Source of the DNA: Cyanophora paradoxa
Lineage: Eukaryota; Glaucocystophyceae; Cyanophorales; Cyanophoraceae
DNA: 64,000 nt
Direction of reading: 5' to 3'
Assembly (NCBI GenBank): GCA_004431415.1
Contig: QPMI01000398.1
Coordinates: 1 to 64,000, forward strand
Both the position numbers and the translations under genes were made by a program. Below, in pieces: positions 26,948 to 38,639 of the stretch. Positions within the stretch are counted from its first letter, which is position 1, and each line of letters opens with the position of its first letter. Under the pieces are notes generated by a model. That model worked only from the letters and a program-made list of their open reading frames with translations, was not told where the DNA came from and ran no database searches.

Positions 26948-29203
26948 GCCGCGACCGCCGCTGGGGCCGCCGCGACCACCTCCTGGAGCGCCGCCGCCTC
27001 GTCCGAAGCCGCCGCGTCCGCCCCCGCCGCGGCCTCCTGGTCCGCCGCCGTTGGGGTTAGGGCAGTCTCGCATGATGTGGCCCTCCTGTCCGCAGCGAAG
27101 ACACTTGTTGGCCCACTCGCAGTGTGCCGCCAAGTGTCCGAAGACCCCGCAAAGGTAGCAGGTTCGGGGCTGTTGAGTCCGTAGCGCGGCGGTCGGGACG
27201 CCCGTCGACGTCGGGGTGGAATTCGAAGGGGTCAAGCCGAGGCGTGCGTGGAGCTGAGCAACGACTGGGTCGGAGGTGGGCAGGTTGCACAGCTCTGACC
27301 GGTACCAGTGGGTTGTGCAGAGGAGGTAGTCGTCGCCAAAGTGCCAGCAGGCATCCTCCGGGAGGCCAGCCTTCACACAGCGTCCGCAGAGCCAACGTGT
27401 ACCGTTAGGTCGGATGGGCTTGTCGGGGCGTAGAATGTTGAGGCCAGCGAGGAGATCCGTCTTCGTCTGCAGGCGAGGCAGGTTGAAGTTATGGTCGGAG
27501 GGCCGCGTCTGGGGTCGGGTCGAGTTCGCGCTCGAGCCGGCGGGTGGCGGGGCCGTTGCCTGGTAGAGAGGGGCGGTCTGCGGGGCTGTCGCATTCTGGT
27601 AGACGTAAGCGATGTCGGCGTAATTGAACGGGTACTCGGTCTCGTCGTCGTCACCGTAAGCCGTCATGTCCGTCGTAGAGGACTCCGATTCCGTGCCCTG
27701 CGATTCATGGAGAAGGCGGGCCATCGAGATCTGGCCGAGCTGGAACTGAAGTACACGGTCCGAGGCAGCGTTTGCACGGAACATGTTGTCGTACTGTCCG
27801 CCGCAGCAGCCAGGGTGGTGCCGGTGCGTCGACGTCGACGATTGTGAGAGGCGGGACTGGGAGGAGAGCTTGGTGTGCTCGTGCTCGACGTCTTCTTCCT
27901 CGTCATGGTCATGAGCGCGCTGGTCGTGCGTGCGCGCGGCACGGGCGGCCAGCTGCTCGTCGGAGACAGAGGTCGAGGAGTCGAACGTTTCGCACGTGCG
28001 CGCGGCACGGGCGGTCGTCTTCTCGGCGGAGCGGGAAGAGAAGGAGGCTGAGGCGCGCGGGGGAACGGTCGCAGAGCGCCGTGAAACGTCTTTCCACGGG
28101 TAGCGACGAAGGTTCCATGGGATGTCGAGTAGAAAATTCTCCATCGCCTCGTTGCACACCTTGTGGTTATCGAGCTTGTCGTCCGGAGGCTGGTACCTCA
28201 TCGCCGTGTCCTTGAGCGCCGTGAGCGCCTTGCGGGCGTGTTTGTAGTTGTCCCGCTTGGACTGCTGATAGTCGCCGGTGGGGTAGTGGCCGCTGTCCAG
28301 CTCCTTGGCCTCGATCATCTGTTTGATGAGTTCGTACACTTCCATCGGGGTAGGATGGCCTTCCAGCAAGCAGATTGTGCCCGCTCCGACGTAACGAAGT
28401 ACCTTGGACACCATGCTGACCATTGTCGGAAGCGGGTGACCATTGTAGGGCTGAGCGAGGGCATTCTGCGTGCGCATGCGCTCCTGTCGTGTAATGTTGA
28501 TGGCCATCCAGCGTACGAGTGACGGGAATCCTCGGATGCAGTGGTTGCTCTCAATCCGAGCATTGGTCTCCTGTATTTCTTTCTGAAGCTGGTCGCGTCG
28601 CGTCTTGAGGGTGTTGCGATGTTCCCGCGTCTCCTCCGACCGATTCTCCATCTTCCGTCCCTTCTCCTTGATATGTTCAGTGAGCGCTTCGCTTGCCTCG
28701 CGAAGCTCCTCCTTGAGCTTGGCGAGCTTGCGAATGTGCGCGTGCGTGAACTCGATCATGTCATGGGTTGAGGTCTGGTACTGTAATGGGATCGCCTTGG
28801 TCGCCATGGTCGCCGCCGCGAATGCGAGTTTCGAGCCGTCGTCCGCGTCAGAGTAGCGCTTCGTGTCCGAGTCGATTGCGCGTTTGGCGTCGTCTCGCCA
28901 GGCGACGACACCTTGCGGTGTGAGCGGGTTGCCCGGACTGGTGATGTAGATGCCTCCGCCGCAGTCGATGAGGGTGGGCGCCTCCGTATGGGAGAGCGAG
29001 TTGAGGGCGTCGCGTTCTGCCGAAGCGTTGGCGTTGACCGCCGCGACGTCCGTGAGCTCGTGGAGGATGGAGTTGGTGGCCGCGCGCCGGCGTGGCGCGT
29101 CGCCGAAGTTCGTGGGATCCATTGTGTCTGCTCGCGGCAGAGACGAGGGACGCCGACGAGGGAGGGAGGCGGGGGCGATGTAGATCTCCGGCCGAGCTTC
29201 CAC
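26939..29203 (-). pseudogene. gag: Retroelement Gag, 5' and central part, interrupted by the virus
   Basis: A 754-codon frame runs from an ATG at 29203 (or 29119) into the viral terminus, where it ends after a few foreign codons. The N-terminal third is charged and helical (KLKEELREASEALTEHIKEK). A middle domain follows (LLEGHPTPMEVYELIKQMIE), then an acidic, His-rich linker. A Cys/His cluster (LCGRCVKAGLPEDAC) precedes two classical CCHC knuckles, CYLCGVFGHLAAHC and CLRCGQEGHIMRDC. The end is an RGG-rich tail. This is the architecture of a retrotransposon Gag with nucleocapsid. The tail resumes at 3421, beyond the virus. Confidence 0.88.
26948..26953. repeat. Target site duplication, right (GCCGCG)
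   Basis: GCCGCG directly follows the inverted terminus and equals 3416-3421. In gag this encodes Arg-Gly within the RGG-rich tail. Confidence 0.85.
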
Positions 29204-29381
29204 GCGGGAAGGCCAGCCAAGGTCTGATGTCTCCGGGGCTCGCGGCGTCCGCAGCGCGGCGGAGGCGAGGGGGGGAACCGGGGAGAGGGCGGGGGTGGGG
29301 CGAGGGGGTCGGTTCGAGGCGCTGCACGTAGATCACCGGCCGGGCTTCCGCGCGGGAAGGCCGGCTGCGATCTGAGGTCTC
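28448..29381. repeat. 934-bp direct repeat, right copy
   Basis: Same-orientation copy of 520-1453 with about four substitutions. It covers the gag leader and the first ~250 codons. After its left end this copy continues as normal gag. Confidence 0.93.
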
Positions 29382-29890
29382 CGCCGAGGCTCACAGCGTC
29401 CGCAGCGAGGCGGAGGCCGGGGAAAGCGCCGAGGGGAGGGCAGGGACGGGCGAGGAGGTCGGTTCGAGGCGCCGCACGTAGATCACCGGCCGGGCTTCCG
29501 CGCGGGAAGGCCGGCTGCGATCTGAGGTCTCCGCCGAGGCTCACAGTGTCCGCAGCGAGGCGGAGGCCGGGGAAAGAGCCGAGGTGAGGGCGGGGACGGC
29601 GCGTGACGGTCGGCACGGCGTCGACGCGCGACGGCGGCCGAGGGAAGGAGTAAAGGGTGCGGGAATTGTCGTCGGCGACAGGCGGTTGTCGGCCGACGGG
29701 CGGGAGTGAGCGGGAGAGGTGATGACGGGAAGGGTCCGAGGAGCCGAGGGCAGATCACCGACCGGGCTTCCACGCGGGAAGGCCGGGTGTGATCGGTAGT
29801 CTCCGGCGATGTTCACGCGTCCGCAGCGCGGCGGAGGCGTGGGCGGGAGAAGGTGGGGCGGGGGAAGTGATCGCGAGGCAGATCCGCAGC
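29180..29890. repeat. ~150-bp leader repeats upstream of gag
   Basis: Four related units begin near 29182, 29330, 29481 and 29752. Each has a core CTTCC(A/G)CGCGGGAAGGCC followed by GGTCTC or similar and GTCCGCAGCG(A/C)GGCGGAGG. The units at 29330 and 29481 are nearly identical. The left gag copy retains the first unit and a half. The core is a near-palindrome. They may be part of the retroelement 5' leader or promoter. Confidence 0.7.
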
Positions 29891-30640
29891 TGAACGTCGG
29901 CGACCCACCGGCGAGTCGAAGGGCTGAATCCGCCGGAAATTTTGGCAGAGTCTCCCCCTTCGAAAGGCCGAGAAATGCGCGGCGCTGAAGCGGGCGGCGG
30001 GGCGAGGTCGGTCGGTCGAGGTCGGCCGGTGACGGGCGTGTCCGGTCGACGATCCACCGTTTCCGAGCGTCGTCGATGCCACTAGCAACGATTCCGCGTC
30101 CGGCGTGGGACGGGGGCGTGCCAGTCGATTCCCGCGGACTGCGGATGCAAGAGGCGACTGTTAGCGAGTCCGGCGTCGGCGTGCGGCGGCGGATTCGCAA
30201 TACTGTCCTCCGAAACGCGCTCTCCGTCCACGGGTCGCTTCGCCCAGCGGTCCGACCACGCCTAGCCAAGATGCGGCTGGCAGGTCGGCTGGCTGGACGA
30301 GGCCCGGCGAGGGTCAGATGAGCCTAGTTTACGGTGCTGCTAGGCGTGGCCATGCGTGCTGCGCAGTTCTAACAGGTCGGCGGCAAGAGCGAGCTGAGGT
30401 GGTATTCCAGGAGCAAGCACAAGCACAGGGTACAAGTGTGCCACCCGGGGTGTGGGCCCAGGCGGGGTACATGAAAAGTAGCAGGGGTCCAATCGGCGCA
30501 CTCAACGCGAGCACCGCGGAGACTAAGGCCAAGCGCTGCGAGTAGCGAGACTCGGAGGGCCGGCTCCTGACGGCATAAAGCCGTGAGGCAATATAACGCA
30601 CGTAGATTGTAAATATAAATATAATCAGTGAGCTGTGGGT
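29890..30640. other. Intergenic, no gene recognised
   Basis: GC-rich sequence with open frames on both strands, but no motif, intron structure or homology that I can support. Near 30590-30650 there is an AT-rich unit, CGTAGATTGTAAATATAAATATAATC. It recurs several times in the corresponding place of the second host copy (49705-49930). Confidence 0.5.
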
Positions 30641-30647
30641 AGGCTGG

Positions 30648-31433
30648 CTAGGGGACGGGAAGGACGAAGGAGGGGCGGGCGTGGAAGTCTGGGGCCCGCC
30701 CGCAGTGCCGCAGGGCGAAGTACTCCGCGCGCCCCTCTGGCGCCTCCGCCACGACCGCCGTGAGCGAGGCCTGCGCATGAGATTAGATTTGATCAGATCT
30801 AGAGGCGGGCGGGGCGCGGCGGGGCGGGGCGGGCGGGACCTGGAGGGGTCCCTGTGCGAAAGGAGCGTCGAAGGAGCATCGGACGGCGAGCTCCCGGTCG
30901 CCGATGCGCAGCCGGTCGAACCGGATGTCCCGCACCCGCCCCTCCTCCTGCGCGGCCGGCCGCGGGCGGCGCGCGCGCTCTACGATCAGCGCCGAGGCGG
31001 CTGCGCCAGCGTACGGAAAGAAGGGCAGCGGAGGCGCGCCTTCATGGGCTGACTTCTGTAGTGCTCGAATCGGAAAACGTTCCACGCGCCGCTGGGAGAG
31101 ACGTTCAGCTCCCAGTACGCGTCGGAGCCTGCGGGGCCGAAGAACGCTTCCAGGCACGTCGTAGTCCATAGCCCGACGGTGCGCGGTCTCCTGGGCAGCT
31201 CCTCCGGAACGACCAGCCGCTGCAGGTCACCGCTGATCACTGCGAAAAACGTCGCCGCATCAGCGCGTCGCGCGTACGTCGTAGCGTGCGGAAGGCCGCG
31301 GTCGCTACGAACCCCATTCGAAATGAAGTTCAGTGCCGAGACGCTGGACCCGCGCGGACACGTTGAACGGCGACCGGCCGAACGGGGCGAGGTTCACGAG
31401 GGGCGGCAGCTCGGACGAGGTCGGCGCCTCCAT
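30648..31433 (-). CDS. DOMON-like domain protein, copy A
   Basis: This spliced minus-strand gene begins at ATG 31433 (MEAPTSSELPPLVNLAPFG). Exon 1 ends near 31313. Exon 2 starts at 31240 after a CAG acceptor, and its core is LWTTTCLEAFFGPAGSDAYW followed by ELNVSPSGAWNVFRFEHYR. That is the hallmark of the DOMON-like/CBM9-like family common in cyanobacteria and proteobacteria. Later exons give IRFDRLRIGDRELAV and AEYFALRHCGRAPDFHARPS, matching the family's ALRHP..PDFH ending. The function of the family is poorly known. A carbohydrate- or haem-type ligand-binding fold is assumed. Bacterial or plastid ancestry is possible. Confidence 0.75.
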
Positions 31434-31636
31434 CCGATGCACGGCAGAGGCCAGTCCAGGGTTTGTGGGAGTAAAAGTTGCAGCTAACTGAGCTAACTCA
31501 GCTAAGCAGCACTGGGGTACAGGCAAACTTGGAGGGAGTGGCGCTGAGGTGGACGCACGTTGGGTCAGCAAGAGACGTAGCTAGCTAGAGAGCGTGTCGG
31601 CGTCGCTTGCCGGCACGCGGGGAGCCCAGGCGCAGC

Positions 31637-34267
<2,631 letters not shown>

Positions 34268-34617
34268 GTGAGCGGACGGGCGGGCGAACGGGCGAACGAA
34301 CGTTCCCCCCCGGCGAGCGATCGCTGAATAACGAATTTAATTCCAAATGCAAGTGCGTGGAGGATCCCGGTGCACGTGCGCCGCGGCCGAGGTCGCGCGT
34401 TCGTATCGAGTTCAAAGCGAACGCTGAGCAACTATGACCCGGCGAGATCTAGCTATAGCTAGATCTAGATCTCTAGAGGACCGTCGACGTCGCTGCTGTA
34501 CTGCACTGCGGCAGCTGTGAGCCTGCATGCGCACTGAGAATCGTGTATCCCGACTCGGAGACTCAAACGTGCTTGGCCAGCGCCCGCGCCACGCAAGCAC
34601 CACATCCCCAAAACGGA
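34268..34617. other. Spacer between kinase and FKBP genes
   Basis: Probably the last kinase intron and 3' region, then the FKBP promoter. It contains a palindromic AGATCTAGCTATAGCTAGATCT at 34446-34467. No separate gene is seen. Confidence 0.4.
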
Positions 34618-35792
34618 ATGATTCCAGCAGCAGCGTTCGTCCCGCCGCCGCTGCCCGCCCAGCTCGGCGCGCGGTGGAAGTCGACGACGCGGGCGCTCGG
34701 CAACCGTAGCGAAAGCGCCAACCAGCTCAAGATCGGCGTTAATGGGCCTCAGAAAAGGCCGGAACAGCAGCGGCGCTGGCGGGCGCTTCCTGCGGCGGGC
34801 GTTCAGGTCGTGGCCTCCGCCGCGGGCGGCCATTCCCCGCGATCGGAGGCGGCAGCTACGCCGGATTTCGCTCCCGTCGGGCGCCGCGCGGCGCTCCTGT
34901 CCGCCGCCGCCGCCGCCGCCCTGCAGCTCGCCGCGCCGTTCGCCCCTGCGCGCGCGGCGGCCGCCCCACTCGAGGAGGACTACACGGCGACGCCCTCGGG
35001 ACTGCGGTTCGTGAGCTTCGCGGAGGGCAACGGCGAGGCGCCGGCGGAGGGCCAGGTCGTGGAGATCAAGTACGCCGCCTACTTCCTCAACTACGAGGTG
35101 CGCGGGGCGGCTTTCGGGACCGAGAAAGCTAAGCCGTGGCGATCGGATGTAGCTAGTGCACTGCGCTGGCGCCTAGCTAGACGTAGCGCGCGCGGTTCGA
35201 GCTGAAACGCGCCCCGACCGTGCAGGGCAAGTTCATCGACAAGGTCGCGGGGTACGCCGGTCCCGCCCGCTTTCCTGTACCCCCTTCCTGACGCGGTCCG
35301 CACCCCCAGCGACCAGGAGCCCTTCTCGTTCCGGGTAGGCTCGGGTGACGTCATCCCGGGGCTGGACGAGGCCGTCCGGGGTATGCGACCCGGAGGTGCG
35401 GCGCACCCCCATCCCTTTCCGAACCTCTCCCCTCCGGTTTTTGAGGCTGGTGTACCCCGGCAGCTATCCGGCGGCTGGTGATCCCCGCGGAGCTGGGGTA
35501 CAAGTCGCCGGAGGACGGGCCCAAGCCGCGCAGTGTGCGTGCCCGTACCCCCCTTTCGCCCACTCCACCCTTTCGCCTTGGCAGCCTAGAACTAGAGCCC
35601 GGGCCCCATGGCCGCGCCGCCCCTCTCCATCTCCCCGCCCCATCTCGTAGCCGCCGCTCCCCTCCACCTTCCAACGCCCATACCCCTCTGCAGTTCGGGG
35701 GCCGGCGGCTGGTGGACTACGTGCTGCGGAACCCGCGCGTGGACGCCTCCGTCCTCATGGACGTCGAGCTCGTCCGCGTCCGCAGGGGCTGA
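34618..35792 (+). CDS. Thylakoid-lumen-type FKBP peptidyl-prolyl isomerase, copy A
   Basis: The N-terminal ~115 residues act as a bipartite transit region and end in a twin-arginine lumen signal (GRRAALLSAAAAAALQL, then APARA). The FKBP domain starts at TPSGLRFVSFAEG. Exons are 34618-35097, 35187-35243, 35310-35395, 35464-35534 and 35694-35792. Domain landmarks are VVEIKYAAYFLN, FRVGSGDVIPGLDEAVRGM, IRRLVIPAELGYK and MDVELVRVRRG at the C-terminus. FKBPs catalyse prolyl cis-trans isomerisation. Lumenal ones assist photosystem assembly. The usual FD-S segment is replaced by FELKRAPTVQGKFIDK, so catalytic competence is uncertain. This gene shows that the host is photosynthetic. Confidence 0.88.
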
Positions 35793-35815
35793 TCATGATG
35801 CGCCCGCCGGCGCCT

Positions 35816-35930
35816 GTATACGAGTTTTCCTTGACATAATTCACTCGCCTGTATACGAGTTTTCCTTGACATAATTCACTCGCCTGTATACGAGTTTTCC
35901 TTGACATAATTCATTTTCCTTGACGACATA
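35816..35930. repeat. Three tandem 37-bp repeats after FKBP
   Basis: The unit CGCCTGTATACGAGTTTTCC, followed by TTGACATAATTCACT, occurs three times. It is AT-rich in a GC-rich setting and is kept in copy B (55148-55262). Confidence 0.9.
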
Positions 35931-35954
35931 ATTATAAGCCACTCGTTCTTAGAT

Positions 35955-36021
35955 CTAGAACCCGCGCGTGGACGCCTCCGTCCTCATGGACGTCGAGCTC
36001 GTCCGCGTCCGCAGGGGCTGA
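35955..36021 (+). pseudogene. Duplicated last exon fragment of FKBP
   Basis: From AACCCGCGCGTGGACGCC to the stop codon, this is a second exact copy of the end of the FKBP coding sequence, placed after the 37-bp repeats. Duplication with the repeats in between suggests a local slippage or repair event. It also exists in copy B. Confidence 0.85.
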
Positions 36022-36399
36022 CGCGCCCGCCGGCCGCGCCCGGGCCCGGAGGGCTGGCTGGGCGACGGGGCTGAGGCGCCCGCCGCGTTTGACGGGCCGG
36101 GCCCCAGGCCCAAGTCTAGTAGCCGGATCAATATTTTAATGGGATCCCGTCCGGGCGCATCTCGGAACGTCGAGCTCCTCAGCGTCCCACAGCCGCGATC
36201 CGCCGATCATGATCATCCGCGCCCCGAGCCCCGCCGGAGCATTGAAATACGCGCCCCAAGTCCAAAGCCTCGGCCCCGCGATCACTGTTGTGCGCAACAA
36301 AAACAACTGGGGCTGAATTGAAAAGTACTCTGAATACAAAGTATAAACAAACAATTGCAAGTACATATCAAGAAATGCAAATACAATTTACTGGGCGCT

Positions 36400-36742
36400 G
36401 CGGATTAGAAAGATCAGACGTATTACTGGACGCTGCAGATTAGAAAGAGTAGACGCGTCACTGGACGCTGCAGGACTTCTCCTCATCGGCGGTTGGCGGC
36501 GGGAGAGGCGCCGGCAGCGACGCGAACGGCTGTCTCATCGAGCGGCAGCGGTAGCGGCTGTCTCAATCCGTTCGCGGCAGCTCGATGAGACAGCCGTTCG
36601 CGTCGTTGCTGGCGCCAACGTTAACGGCAGTCTGGATTGGAGCGGCAGCAGCCCCCGCTTTGACGGGGCTCCGGTCTGGAGCGGGAGCCCCCCGCGGCCG
36701 CCTCGAGAGAAAGAGAGGAAGATAGGAGAAAGACCAGAGGCG
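36400..36742 (-). repeat. Decaying copies of CaaX-gene last exon end
   Basis: The block CACTGGACGCTGCAGGACTTCTC, which encodes the gene's stop and last codons, recurs at about 36458. Weaker versions (ACTGG(A/G)CGCTGC(A/G)GATTAGAAAGA) lie at about 36390 and 36425. They are tandem remnants of the terminal exon. Confidence 0.7.
36514..36609. repeat. Large hairpin (30-bp arms, 36-nt loop)
   Basis: The arm at 36514-36543, containing CGAACGGCTGTCTCATCGAG, is complementary to 36580-36609 with one mismatch. It lies just downstream of the CaaX gene on its strand. It is conserved in copy B (about 55850-55945). Confidence 0.85.
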
Positions 36743-37628
36743 TCACTGGACGCTGCAGGACTTCTCTTCCCCCGCGGCCGGCGTCGGCGGCGGGAGGGGC
36801 GCTGGCAGCGACGCGAAGGGCTGCCGAGGCGCCATCAGCTCGAGATGCAGGGCAAGGGGGAGGGCAGCGCCCTCTGACCTTCGTGTTGGCGACGGCGGCG
36901 TCGATGTGGCTGCAGAGGCGCGCGATGCACTCCTCCTGCATGCTGTTGTGGAAGAAGAGGGCGTTGTGGCGCGGGAAGTTCGCCATGTCGGGCGGCAGGC
37001 CGGCCGTCGACGGGAAGCGCTCCTGCGGGTCGTCCACCACCGGGATGATCGCCTGCGTGGATTGCGGCCGGCATAAATACACGATATGGATCTCTCAGGT
37101 CTGCGCGCGCGGTTCACGGGCGCCGCGAGTTCAACTCTGATAGTTTTAGCCATGCAGCGCTGGCTCCGCAGACCTTGCCGAGGTGGCACGCCTCCGCGAT
37201 CTCGCGGCGCACCCTGCGCGCGGCCAGCGGTCAGAGGAGTGGAAAGAGCGACTCGGCCCCCAGCCACAGCCCGTGCACGCACCAGTCCTCGAGCTCCTTG
37301 CAGCGCTCGAGGGTGCCATCAACGAGGATGAAGACTGCGGGGCGGGCTAAGGGAGAGCTATCCACGATCAACGCAGAGCCGGACCGTCGCAGCAGGAGGC
37401 GCGGAGGGATTCGAGGATCTTCGAGTCGAAGACGCCGCCCTGCAGCGACCGCACGTCGAAGAAGACCTTGTAGCTGTCGGAGAAAGTCCAGGCGTGAGCC
37501 TCGGAGAGAAGTGGGGCGAGTTCGAAGGCGGACCCGTGGCTCTCGAGGGCCTTGCAGAAGAGAGAGGCGAGGTAGTTCTTGCCCCCCATCCGCCGGTACG
37601 TGATGCTGCGCCCTGTTAGCGAGCTCAT
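36743..37628 (-). CDS. Unrecognised protein ending in a CaaX box, copy A
   Basis: This multi-exon minus-strand gene starts at ATG 37628 (MSSLTGRSITYRRMGGKNYL). Exon 1 continues HAWTFSDSYKVFFDVRSLQG. Further exons encode FILVDGTLERCKELEDWCVH, AIIPVVDDPQERFPS and then NFPRHNALFFHNSMQEECIA, and a Pro-rich end. The final residues EEKSCSVQ form a CaaX motif (CSVQ) that predicts farnesylation and membrane attachment. Splice sites were judged by eye. The protein family was not recognised. The start codon lies directly after the LRR-SAM gene end on the same strand. Confidence 0.6.
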
Positions 37629-37641
37629 CTAACAGCTTACG

Positions 37642-38579
37642 TCAGGTGGATGCGCACAAGACGTGGTACTCGTAGCCGGGAGGGAGGGGCGGGACGCGCG
37701 AAGCGGGGCCGTAGCCGGGCGCTGCACCGTAACCCGGCGTGGGGCTGTAGCCAGGAGCTTGGCCGTACCCAGGCCCGGGGCCGTAGGCTGGGGGCGGGTG
37801 GCGGAGATGTGGCCGCCGCGGAGGGCGGCGATCTCGGCGAGGAGGCGGTGGCGGGCGCCAAAGTGCGGGACGCCCATCCGCTCGAGCTCGCCGTCGCCCA
37901 GGGCGAGGAGGGCGACGCCGTTCGTGTAGCGGAAGGCCCCCGCGAACCTGCTCCCGCCTCAGGTTTCCGGAGGGGTTCGGGGTTTCTCCTCAGGCAGTGC
38001 TGAGCGGGGCGGCGCGGCGCACTCGGCGATCTGGCCGCGGGAGCGGACCCACGCGACGACGTCCTCCTCGCTCCAGGAGCGCACGTCGCCAGCCGGGGGG
38101 GGCCGCGGGGGCGCCGGCCCGGGCGCCTGCTGGGGGCGCGCTGCGGGGCGGGCTCGCGTCGGGGGAAGGGAAGCACGGGCGGGGGTACACGGACTGGGAG
38201 CTGGAGCGGCCGAGGCGGCGGGCGGGGCGGGGCGCGGGGCGGGGGCGGCCTGCGGTGGCTGGGTGAGGGGCGCGGCCGCGGGGGCGGGGCGGCGGGGCGC
38301 ACCACGGGGGCGGGGGCGTGGGCGGGGAGGGAGCGGAGGTAGGGCACGACGGCGGCGCACTGGGCTCTACCACCAAACGGCGCGGCGGACGGGCTCGGGC
38401 CACGAGTCCACGACGGGGTTGCCGTGCACCCTCAGCTCCTGCAGGGCGGCGAGGCGGCCGATCTCCGGTGGCAGCGCCGTCAGCCGGTTGCGAGCCATCC
38501 ATAGCACCTCCAGGTTCGGCCCCCTTGTCAGCTTGGCGAGCATCGACAATATGCGCCTGCCCGCGCCAAATGCGCGCAC
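37642..38579 (-). CDS. LRR-SAM domain protein, copy A (5' end not located)
   Basis: Minus-strand exons encode leucine-rich repeats (PNLEVLWMARNRLTALPPEI, then GRLAALQELRVHGNP) at 38579-38390. A long Pro-rich linker (38350-38110) follows. A SAM domain is split by an intron: SWSEEDVVAWVRSRGQIAE at about 38070, and YTNGVALLALGDGELERMGV plus FGARHRLLAEIAALRGG at about 37950-37830. The C-terminus in another frame has PGYG repeats (GPGPGYGQAPGYSPTPGYG) and stops at 37642. The frame change before this tail needs an unseen splice or a 1-nt error. LRR-SAM proteins are protein-interaction adaptors. Confidence 0.65.
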
Positions 38580-38639
38580 CTTCGTTCTCTTGTACAGAAG
38601 ACGACGTCAGAACTCTGGACGTTCCCCGATTACCGGTCA

